DNA of 64,000 bases from Scatophagus argus (Eukaryota; Chordata; Actinopteri; Scatophagidae), in the NCBI RefSeq assembly GCF_020382885.2, contig NC_058513.1:4541408-4605407 (forward strand), given 5' to 3'. Position numbers and translations under genes: made by a program. The notes below the pieces were generated by a model, which saw only the letters and a list, made by a program, of their open reading frames with translations, made no database searches and had not been told where the DNA came from. Below are positions 12,601 through 24,600 of this stretch, piece by piece; positions within the stretch are counted from its first letter, which is position 1, and the number at the start of each line of letters is the position of its first letter.

Positions 12601-15600
12601 TAAAATATTTGGCTTTCATGGCTCTCCCAGCCAAAAAGGTTCCCGACCTCTGAGCTAGAACATCGCAATGAGTTTCGAAGTCAGTTTTGTTCCAGTATTC
12701 AGCATACGCAAGTGTGATGTGGAAACCAGAAGCCCAAGAGAATGAGCTTTACAGTCGTGTAGGAGACATGTTGTGTGGAAATGAAAGGTAATTACACATT
12801 CACAGATTTGTGGAATTTTAACTGAGGGAGAAGAAATCCATTTCATTTTAAGGTTAATTACACTTTTTTGTAATTAACATATTAAAAAAGTAGAATTTTT
12901 GATATGCATCTACAACCATGTTTGCAGGGAATCTTTAACAAAAGAAAATTTAACAAAAGAAAATTGAAATTCTCAGGGACTCAACAATAAAACTGATAAT
13001 TAGCAATACGGATGAGACGGAGGGCATGGTAAATATTATAGCAGCTAAATATGAGCATGTTAACATATTGTTACCATACTAACATGTTACTGTAAACGTG
13101 TTAGCACAACTTTAGCATTTAGCTGAAGTACAACTGTGCCTACACTCTTGCAGAGTGCGGCTCGTCTTGTTTGTTTGACGACCGCCACTTCACAAATGAT
13201 TATATGTGATTTAATCTTCTCTATTAGTATAGACTGATTAAATAGAATCACACACATTTCACATTATGATGTCACTGAATGCCACACAGAGGGCTCAGTA
13301 TCAAAATTAGCTAAAGAAAATTATTTTTCTCAAAACAGGCTAACTTTCAATGCCTGTAGCTGAGTATAAGTAGCTGAAATAATTAATGTGAGGGGAATTG
13401 TTTGTTTGAAGATCTGGACTGATAGAGAGATATTTATTAATACATCAGCGTATCCATCCCTTACCCTCTTTGAGCTGCAGCAGCACAGTGTTGTCACCGG
13501 GGTCGCTGCAGAAGTAGCCGCCGCCCTGGTCGTCCCAGAACAGCTCGTCCTGCCTGAGCTGCAGCTCCTCGGCCCACTTCAACCACTCCGCCTGAAGCGT
13601 GGACTCATACAGGTCCAGCAAGCCGCAAATGATGAAGGCGTAGTCGTCGAGGAAACCAGAGATAGGCGGCGATCTGGAGGAAAGACCAGGAGCAGAGAGA
13701 TGAGAAGAAAAGAAAAAAAAATCAGAAAAGCGAGAGAAGAGTGAGAACGAGGACCGTTTTCATTAAGAATTTATTGAGAGATAAGTGTGAGAAGTGTAGT
13801 GATGGGTTTCTGCTGGTGAACTAGTTCAGCTTATTGTTGTTTTTCCCCCTACCTCATCTTTTATATACCAAATGCTTGTTTACAGTGCCTAAATAAAATC
13901 AAGCTTTGCTTTCAGTCAAGCCAGTACAGAAGCCCAGAAGTATTGGCTTAAAAGAGACTATAAAAAAAAGAGTCAGAAGGACTCATGTGTGACAGTGCAG
14001 GGCTACATTACGATACACATCACGGGATGAGTATAATCTCTCCCTAAAGCATTTTTCCTTTTGTAAAATTACTCATCTAACTTCCCTGTACTCGTCACAC
14101 TGAAGAAGGCACCAGAGACATACAAGTGTGAACACACTGTCTTTGAAGTTTTGAGAAAAACAGGACAGTAATTAGACAAATGTCCTCAACGTTAAACGCC
14201 CCTCTAGGCTAATGTACAGCCTTTCCTTTCACCTGTCTCTCCCTCATTCAGGTAACTTGTGCAGCCTCTAAGATGTTTATCCCACAGCATCTTTTCATTT
14301 ACTTACTTTACTCCACTCTGAAATCCTCTCTACCCCTAGAGCTGTTTACCATACAAATATGTCTCAGATTTACAACCTATTCTGTGTCGCTAGGTTCTCA
14401 CACCCAAACAACAGGATCCCCTCTGGGCTCCCACTCCACCACCCTCCCCCAATTCCCACAGTAGCACCCCGTCTGGGTGAGTGCCCGAGGATGGATGGTG
14501 ACAGGAAGCCAGATAGTGCTGCGTCAGGTGAAGCTGGCGGCTGGTGGTCAAGAGGCTGAAAACAGGAGGAGGCTTTGGAGGAGATGAAGTGCATGAGAAC
14601 TATTAGAGGTCATGTGGAGGTGAGAAGGCATATCTGAGCCAGACAGACAGACACAGGCTGACTCATAAGTTGAAAGGAGACAGAAAACACTCTTGTCCTG
14701 GACAGGACGGGGCCATGTAATGTAAACCCAAAGGCGAGTAATGTATTTGGTATTTGAAGTCATGACAGACAAGCTGCGGTGACCGTAGAGCTTCTGCAGC
14801 AACGCTGATGGACCTGTGACTCAAATTTTAACGCAACGGTGGCAGTAGGCCTGTCACGATAATTATGTTAGTGACTTACTGTTTGTATCTTGTATTATTG
14901 TATGTCTCTTACTGACTTATTGCTCAGTAAGAGACTTGGCCATAGTTACAAGAATGTCAAGAACATTTTAGCCAACATGATGCCATAATAAACAGCAGGG
15001 GTTTTCCTACCATTACAAAACTCGGCCACAGCACCTAAGCATTGTTTTTTTTCCACATATTATTTTTTACTTTGGTTTGGTGTGGTTTTATCATTTATCA
15101 ACATTTTAATAGTATCTAAACATTAAAACTTCTTTGAAAGGGTGCGCTTACATCTTCTGCTGTTACATTATCATAATATCAGTGCCATAAGAAAAAGTCA
15201 TGGCATTAATATTGTTTAGGCCAAAGCTCAACTGATAAATCAATGGAGAGGTTTAGGGAGGAAGCTGTAATGAGCCCAACCCAACCAGTTAGTCTTTATC
15301 CATGAAGTCTTTTCTTTTGTAAAACTGACCTATATAGACCTATATTTCTGAAGATGGCATCCTCTGCTGGGTCATCCTGTACTAGTCCCATTACTGCCTC
15401 CATGTGGTCGGAGAGCAGAAAACCCATCACACCTGTAGCTGGTGAGAATTGTGGTCGCAACAACAAGTTTAGGTTTTAGGAGATCAAGAGGAAAACTTTT
15501 CTACCTTTGGTAGTCGCCAAGCTCATCACAACTCTTTTCTTATAAGAGAGCTGTCACACAGCGACCTGTCCTCTGACTGAGGTGACTCTTGCCATGGGGA

Positions 15601-18600
15601 TGACAACTCGAGACGAGACTTGAAGAGGTCTACACTGACACACAGCACTGCAAAAGCCTTTCAGAAATACTCAACAGCCTTTTCATTCACACCTTCAAAC
15701 AGCGCATGTTAAATGACTCATTTTCTAAAGAGCAGAGATAAAACGCCTTGTCAGTCTCCAGTATCATAGCACTCAGAGACAGTTTTATAATAATAGCTCC
15801 ATAATGGTTCTCTCATACACTAGCTACTTCACTTCCCCCTGAATAATGCTCAGAGGGAGAAACCAATCGGGGCGATACGGTTCACGTCAACGCATCGACT
15901 CCCATCATTTTTACAACAGCTGTGACCTTTATGTTGGAGAATAATTTAATATGGCTGCTCGTGCTACAGAATGTACTGTTTGACTATTACACTGCGCCAT
16001 TACATATGAATTAACACATAATAATGTCACATAGAAAAATAACAGAGGAGGTGAACAAGAGAAAGAAAGATGGGAAACAAAGAGAGGAACTAGTAGATTT
16101 CCCTACTCGACTCATTAATCAGAAAACATAGCCAGTGTTTGTTTTCCTGTGACATTCTGCAGACCCTTACAATTCAACTCACATTCCAGTACCTCTTCTC
16201 TAATTGCTCTTTGTGGACCTTCGCGTGTCGTGACACCTAATACTTCATCTTCTGCTTTATGTCACTGCATTTCTCTTCTCAAACCACTTACTGCATCTCT
16301 TCAGACCACACAACAGACTGCGAAGGCAGTGTTATGACTGAATTCGTATTGTGTATAAAGTAAGTGTAAATGTAAGGCAGGGATGCGTAACAAAAGAGCA
16401 TGATTACTACACCACGGGAATACAGCTTGGTTTGATCAGGTCTGCTGTCTACTGGGGCTAGTAGTATTTGACACGCTCTCATAATTGCTGTTATGGAATA
16501 GGTCTAGTGATGTTATATGTCATTTCAATTGTCAACAGATCCAAAGAAAAGACAACATCCAACAATGAATTGATCCAACTGACAAGTACTGTGTGTTTAT
16601 CTAAAGTCTGGTAGTACATCACACAACATACATCACTGAGCAATATCATTGCACAGGGTGACATGTTCCTTCACTATCATTAACAAACACACACACACAC
16701 ACATACACACACACAGTGGTTTATGTAGACTCAATCCAACCTCTTGGTGCTGTACATACTCGCTAAGATATCAAATGTATATTAACTCACATCCCAACAA
16801 ATTCACTGCTATTCAAAACACTACTATGTGATGTGAGATTGGTCTGCAGAAAAGTTTTCATATTTCTATTTATGTGTTATGTCAAAGCCACATCCCATAA
16901 TAATGTTTGAAACAGAAGTGTACTTCCAACTTGGTGGCAACAGTTTGGTGAAGGCCTTTTCCTGTTTCAACATGACAATCCCCCCCATGCACAAAGCCAC
17001 ATCCATAAAGAAATGGTTATTCCAGTTAGCTTGTGGATGAACTGGAATGCCAACATCAGTGGCTGACCTCAGAGATGCTCTTGTGGGCCAATGGGAGCAA
17101 AACCCTGCAAACAGGTTCCAAAATTTTGCAAAAAGCATTCACAGAATAATGGAGTCTGTTCTAAAACTACAATACTGCTTTTGGCTTTAAAATAACGCGT
17201 TCGACAATCACATGTAGTTGAAATGTTCAGATTTCTTTATACTTTGTGCAGCCGTTCCCACACTTTCCAGCACAAACAAGGGTTTGTTATAATAGAAGAA
17301 CTGTGTATTTAACATACTGTGTTGACAAATCTAGTCAGAATGAGTCAACATCACCAGTGCCCCAACAGGACTTCGCCATTGTTTCACTGTACCCATTCTC
17401 AGGCCCCTCTTCTGGTCCCCAGAGACAGGAGTCAGACTCAATCATCCAGTGCCTTGAAGGGGGCCACAGAAAATGTATGGCATCAGCACCTCCACAAAGC
17501 CAATTAACCCAGTTAGTCTCACCTACCATTCCTCCTGGTAAATTAGTCCATGGCCCATTTGTGTTTTAACCATGTACAGAAACTAAACCAGGCTTGAGAA
17601 AAGCGCCTTGGTAAGCAATCTCAATGCTGATACCGTCCTGGATTGGACAATTATGAATGAGACCGAAGCTGTGGAACGAGGCCAGGGTGTTTCGGCACGA
17701 GCGTGTGCATGTTCATTCGCATGTTTAAAACTGTATGCATTTCATCATGCATGTTGTGGGTCTCCTGGCATATTTTCCTGCTGATTCGGTGGCATTTAAC
17801 ACTCGCTCATTCCCAAGTAACTAGGGCACGGGGCTGGCCAATGGAACGAGGGCACCTGCAGTGTACAATCTACAAAGTAGTCTGTGTTTATGTGAGTACG
17901 TGTGTTTACAATATGCACAGTCCCAGTCGGTGCCACCAGCCAATCAGGGAGTGTATGTTATTGGTGGCTATGTGAAGTCACCTGACTTCTTTTGTGTCAT
18001 GTAAATGAGAAGGAATATTTTGTTAACACAGCTACATTTCAGCTGGAGGAAACTGATTTCCCATTTGGAGTTTTACCAAAACTTTACCTAAAACCACAGT
18101 TTACATAAATAATTCTCCATAGTTGAATCACTATGCTAGAAATCAAACACATACAGTCAGGATCGACATATTCTCTAAGTACAGAACCTCTCCTCTCACT
18201 GTGCTGTCAGTCCAAAACATCTGACCAGGAATAAACTCTCTAATGTCACTCCACAGCTGGCAGCTGTAATCCACTTTAGATACATCCAATCTTGTTTCAA
18301 ATATACAGCATAATAGGGACTAGAAGAGAAATCTAATTGCTGACCTGTACATGTAAATGCAGTTTTACAGTAACCAAGTTACTGCAGTGCATGTGAACAT
18401 GTTCTGATTTCCTGCTATAATCTGATTTTATTCCAGCAGCCTTGGTTCCTGTTTGTGCAGTACAACTGAACTAAAAGTGGAACTCTCTCTCACCAAGTTT
18501 GCTATGTTTTTTCCTTCACCCTTGGATTTAAGTGAATATTTATACATGAATTACTGTCCCAGTGTTAGAAAGGGACAAACACAACACAACAGCATAAATG

Positions 18601-21600
18601 TTCATTCTAATTGTAGTACTTGGTAGACGAAGGATACAAAAGATCCCTTGCTGGGTTATGACTATTGGTGACACTATGGACCAGTGTTTTGCTGAGTGGG
18701 TCCATAATTTGTTTGTATGTTGCTGATAAAGACAAACTTGCACTGCCAATGGTTGGACAAGTGGCAGTCATGTGCCAGGAAAATTATCACTGCACTGGCA
18801 CAATCAAAATCAAAAGCGGAACACTACAAGCTAGGAAATATAGATTTAAAAAAAGCACTTAACCTTTAGATGGGGAAATACTGAATGTAAACAGAACTTT
18901 GTTGGTTTAGAAGAAAAACCCTGACCTGAGGGGGTTTACTTGAGGAAATTCTGTACTAAGAAGACTCCAACTGTTATCAACTTCATCTGTTTCAGACTAC
19001 TGAAGACACACTTTAGCTTCAGCTAAACCTTAGAACGAATTTTCAGACAGAATGAGGTTATTATACTCCATTACTTATATTGAAATTTCTTTTCTTTGGG
19101 AAAAGATTTCTTTGCAGCAAGTAGGGAGAAGAATGGGGCTAAAGATACGCTTAGAAACATGCTTTAAAGACCCTGGAAAAGTATTGTTTATATTTATTAA
19201 GAGCTTAAAGCTCAAAACTATCTTCTTACATCTGTTGAACCTCCATCTCGTCTCCACGGTAACAGGATCGGAGGATTGTCTTCCGCTCAGCATCCCACAG
19301 GTGCTTCTTCAGGAAGTTGCCCGTCTGCACCGCCCTCTCCAGCAGCACCTTGTCCCCAAGCACAGCTCCAACACGAGCATAGGCCGAAAGCATCAGACCT
19401 GAGGAGAGCAGAGAAGAAGTGACGTGAGATGATTACGTATAAAATGACCATTGCTCATCTTAAAACACCACACCCTCTCGAGTTCCAGATTCGTTATTTT
19501 TCACACTCTTTGAAGCCTCCTTCTTCCCCCTCTATAGCCATTCCTTCCTCCGTCTTTCCCTCCACTCCTCTTTCATGTGGTGTATCAAAGCTTGGCGAGT
19601 GCACAGCCTGGTCTTCAAAGTGCTGCAGCGGAGGACAGGTGATTAACGGAGAGGCTTCTTCATTAGAGAGAAGGGGAGCCTTGCGTCTAATTGGAAAGTT
19701 CTCAGGATCTCAGAGCCTCATTACCTCACTAACACACTCTGTCTTGAGTTGCCAGTCCTACGAGCTAAATTTTTGGTTGAGTGAGTGCGTTCGTGTATGT
19801 GTGGTGGCCTTTTAGTTCTTGTAATTAATCACAAGTCAGACAATATGCTTGACAATGTTGAGGGGTGTCTAAATTGGCCTCATATTAATGCAAAGTGACA
19901 ACTAGTGTCTCTATAATAATCTACACCCATTTTCATACTAATATGATAAATGTTGGTGAGAACACTTGAATGTATAAGTCTGACCATCAACTTCTACACT
20001 AGAATATGCCTAAGGTTAGTTGACGGTTTGTTCTAATTTAGAGAAGAAGAAGCACATGGCTGTTAGGTGCTTCCGCAGGTGACGGAGCTCGACACAGCAC
20101 CTGATGTGGATCACTGTCAACGCACTTCCTGAATGTGGTATGGTTGTTTTGGCTCTGCAAAAAACTGGACAGCACTACGATGTCATGGAGCACAAGATCG
20201 AAGCTTTAATTTCCAGTTACAGAGGACTTTAGGGGATCTAGGGATAGAAGACGTTGAATGCCATACAGATCGTAAAGCAAATTTGTGATTTTGAGCTTTA
20301 TAAATTATAAAGATTTGATGATTGGATGAACAAGAAAAGGTTGTAGAAGGGTTTTATTCAGCCTGTGTCTAAGTATCAAATCCATATATTGCGTGTTAGC
20401 AAGTTATGTAATACTTACTTTCACACAACATATATACTTTGTGTTTAGAGTCCATGGAGAAATCAACACTCACCTGGAATGAAACATGAATGCCTTTAGT
20501 CCTGTTTAGAGCATTAGCCTCTTGTGGCCAAAATTAGCATTACAAAAACAAAAACACTTCAAAAAGATACAGACAAAACTTTGTTTTTTGCCTGTTTCTA
20601 CAAGAAAAATACAAAAGAAACTTTATCCTGGAAGGATTATCCTGGAAAAGAAATAACCTGTTTCAACTGCTCTAAAACCATAAACAAAGAACAGAATTCA
20701 GACCAGACTTTGAAAGTGAATCATGAGAGTTCTTTTCACGTCACTCTTTTCACTTGCCACAGCGTTACACAGAACATTAATACTTTTATTCTGACTAGCA
20801 TGAGATGAAGTCAGCATAATAAGACCTTACCATTCCAAGAGGCCAACATCTTGGTGTCCAGGTGTGGACGAGGCCGACTCTTCCTTACTTCTGCCATTTT
20901 GGCTCTGGCGGAGGACAGGAGCTCGTTGACTTTCTCAACGCTGATGCCAAAGTGAGCAGCCGTTAACTCGGCCGAATAACGCACGATCAGCACATTCTGG
21001 CCCTGCAGCTCTCCGTGGGGGTCCTGGCAATGCACAGTACAGGGAATAAGAGGGAGTTCAGAAATGAACTCATACTGATGGCAACAGATGTCACGTTAAT
21101 GCCTTAATGGACCTCGTTTGCCACCTTAAACTGCTGTCAGAATTATATAAATCAAGTGATTAAAGAGTCTACACTACCTCTTTGATCAACATCATTATAA
21201 CCGACTTTTTGATTTATTTGTCCACATGTAACTCCAGATTGACTGAGTTTACTTAAGAGTAATTTTTCAGTCCATCCATCCACATTATCACATCTGCATA
21301 ACTGCACTCTAATACCTGTTCTAAAGCGACATTGCCTTGCACTTTCACGCCATAGTGGTGCATGAAGATGTCTGCCACCGTGGCAGATCCAGTGGCACCC
21401 TCCACCACATCTGGCAACAGTTCCCGAACTTCTGAGGCTGTCCAGACACAGAAAGCCCCTTCACGCTTTTCTGGTCCCCCCGATGGTGGGACAGAGTCTG
21501 CATCCTCTGCACTGTAGAAACCTCCAGACTGTGTCGCACAAAAGACAGGAACAGAGAAAACAGAAGGAAGAGAGAGAACTGCTATTTAATGGCAAGCTGA

Positions 21601-24600
21601 TCTGAAATAAATATAGGGCTTATGAGGCATGTAATGCATATAGAGCAGATGTCACAGTAAACATCATGGACAGTTAAATGGTACTTCAGTGACGATCTAA
21701 TTGCATGCAAATGCAACTTATGCCAAAAAAGCCTTTTATAGATCATATCAGTTCAGATAAGAACATAATTTTCAATTCAACTCTTGGTACCTGAAGGCAG
21801 TGGAACAGAGGAAAAAAGTCTCAACCTACAGACCATCAATCTAAAGAAATGGCTTCAGCAGGTCTACAATGTCATGAGAGGATCTTTTAGCTGGTCTCTC
21901 AATTATATTTACCCGTCAGGCTAACTGGTAGTTCACTAGTGAGATACTGCTGGTAGACAACAGCTGGTGAATTTGGCCTATTAGCTTATGCTCTGGAATT
22001 TTTGCTCTGCACATGTAGGTAGCAGATATAAATATACTATTTTGATAGTGAAAGTTATTGTTTGAGCAGCATTTTTACTTTTTACATTATGAGAACTCTA
22101 CGTGGCTGAGGCAAGACCCCAGCCATTGCAGCACAGAAGAACCCATACAGTCTATAGTAAATTATCTTTGCAGCGTTAACTCATTAGTGTATAATTATAT
22201 AATAAATCTTGGGGAATATAATGATTACAGCCACTGTGGTTTTCATTGTGTGCCCCATTCGCTGCTATCGACTCATTAATCAAAAGGAAAAAAAGGTTGA
22301 CCCTCAGAGGAGAGCAAGGGGGTTTAAGAGGCTATTTGTCAACTGGGGCTCACCCCTTGCCCTCGAGGATGTACGAACACACTGATCTGCACAGGGGCAC
22401 ACACACCCGCAACACACACTTATTAACTCCTGGCAGAATTTATAGTTAATGTTCATGCTTTTACAGACATTGTGACCTAACAATCTGCAGTTTATATTAC
22501 TCTGTCTTTAAAATTACTTTCTTTTGTCAACATGCATTCCCAAACACTACATTAATACTAACCTCAACTTAGATTCGAAACCCAAACCTTAACCTTATCC
22601 TAACTTTTATATCTTCTTAATGCTTTAAACGTCAGAATAGTTTGGAATATTCCACCCTTGGTGCCCCAGTGAGGACATCTAGTCCCCATTAAACCAGTAA
22701 CAGAAGCCCCAACAAGGCTGTAGATGATTCACCTTGTCACTCAGGTCCCTGGAGACGTAGAGCAGTATGTCCTTGGCCACATCTGCAAAGAGCTGCTCGC
22801 CTGATACCTGCAAAAGCACGGAAATATAGCACACACCTGCTTAGAATCATGATTCAACCATAAAATAACCTTAAAGACACGGTCACGTGATTCATATGCA
22901 GGATAGTTACTACAGAATTCAGCACAAATGCTGAGGTGGTTGCTCATTAAACACAAGCACATATGTGTGGACAGTATGTGTCTGTATTTTAATTTGCCTG
23001 CCTGCTTGCATAATTAACTTTTTGATTCTTTCTCTGATCACATGTAAAAAATAGGCCGGCCCAGCACATACTTGTGAGAAAGCTAAAAACTATGGCATTC
23101 AGAATTCACCTCTTATGGCTGACTGCAGCTCAGTGCAGTGAAAACAGGCTCAAACCAATGTGAATCTATCTCATCCTTTTTAGAAATACAAGCAGACTTG
23201 TACGTGAAAACTGCTACATACCGAAAACAAAAGCCTCACAAATTACCCAACTGTGATGCGTGTGTGCGTTAGCAGCTTCATTGTCATTATGAGCCTTTTT
23301 ACTATGCAGCAAATGTGTGCCGAGTCTCACATCAATGACGTTCTCTGAATGAGTTATATGGCATATAAATTGGCCATAAATTACTTCAATATGAGAGACA
23401 CAATGATGGAGGGATAGTCTGTGGGCAACACAAAAAGACACACACACACACACACACACACACACCTGGGAAGCAGTTATGTAGGCTACAGCCAGTTGAG
23501 CCTGGTCGTACAGCATCTTTTCAAAGTGGGGAACATGCCAGGAGGAATCTGTAGAGTAACGGTGAAAACCCTACAGAAGAGAGACATAAAGATGGAAACA
23601 GGACACACTTAACGAATACTACATTGTTCTTGCAACATAAGCGGCTCTCCTTTCATCTAACTTGCTAAGGACATCTGACCTGAACTGAGAGAACAGAACA
23701 CAAAAATCATTACGTTCATACTTGTACTAATCACATACTCTGATGATAATATTAATTAACTTATTAATAATTTTATCAATAGAGAAAACTGTGAAAATGC
23801 TTAGTTTAACTTCTCAGAGCCCAAAATTACGATTTCAAATTGCTTCTCAGTTCAAACGAGTGAGAACCTTTGCCACATGGTCGTGGATGCCACCCAGGGC
23901 CATCATGCGAAGTGTGTGCAAGGCCATCTGAAGAGCCTCCACTCCTTCTGTGGTGGAGGGATTCACAAACCAGTAAGACATAAGGAACATCAGATTCACT
24001 ATGAAAGGAAAGAAAGACAAACAGAGACAGAGTCAGACAAATAGCGTTCAATGACACGCCCCACTGCGGTTCCTGCTGATTCTACCTGGTGTGGGGAACT
24101 TGGGAGCGTCTCTAAAGCCACCATACTCGTCTTCATAGGAATTTGCTAATTGCTGAAAGCAGCGATTAGCAACATCCGGGGCCAGAGGAGGACTCTCTTC
24201 TGCGTTTGCAGCGACAGCAGTGCCTTTCTTCAGAGCTTCAAGGATCCTCTCTCCACTGGACTCCAAAGCAGGACGGTTATTCTGCCACTGAGGATCATAG
24301 GTCACGCTTGTCACTTATAGGAATGATGAAGTCAATTCACAAGCACTACAACTACAACCTGAATATGGACCTCTACAACTTTAAATCTTGCACTACAAAC
24401 ATGCAAAACACTCATTTATGACTTAGATTTGGATTTTATTTACTCTGTCTTTGGATATACTGAGAGAAAAACAGGGCTTGACGACTGCAGCAATTATATG
24501 TATTGATATGCATCGTTTAAAAGGGTCAAAACAGAGTGCGACTGAAAACATAAACCACAACTTTTAAAGCTGTAAGACTCAGGAAGAAAATTCTACAAGT

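Larger units (their letters stand above)
6616..13464. other. spata20 intron 13, 6.8 kb
   Basis: Large intron holding CA microsatellites, a Tc1-type end, two copies of one dispersed repeat, the hAT element and a TTAGCA-rich repeat. No exon-like sequence of another gene was recognised on either strand. Confidence 0.75.
13674..19229. other. spata20 intron 12, 5.6 kb
   Basis: Holds a Tc1-like remnant (16905-17180) and a CA microsatellite. A plus-strand open frame at 17246-17569 has no recognised relatives and no start context. Near 14850 a TGTCACGATAATTATG phrase recalls the end of fish MITEs. Nothing else was recognised. Confidence 0.65.
5499..19398 (-). other. spata20: spata20 exons 12-15
   Basis: Exons are 19398-19230, 13673-13465, 6615-6416 and 5579-5499. 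Exon 12 ([17 protein letters not shown]) ends with two bases of a codon. Exon 13 restores the frame and encodes [22 protein letters not shown]. Exon 14 starts at [11 protein letters not shown] and ends at HYTLKQ. Exon 15 is 81 bases and encodes [16 protein letters not shown] up to NSLFLPHK, matching the conserved IVICGD...DT...PNK block of SPATA20. All borders are GT/AG. Exon 15 is easily missed because the longest open frame through it is a different one. Confidence 0.92.

Noticed and set aside
17246..17569. Plus-strand open frame of 107 codons inside spata20 intron 12
   Set aside because: No recognised motif, no splice partners and no start context. It lies beside a transposon remnant, and random frames of this length are expected.
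20524..20808. Plus-strand open frame of 94 codons in spata20 intron 11
   Set aside because: Lys/Thr-rich AT-biased translation with no recognisable feature.
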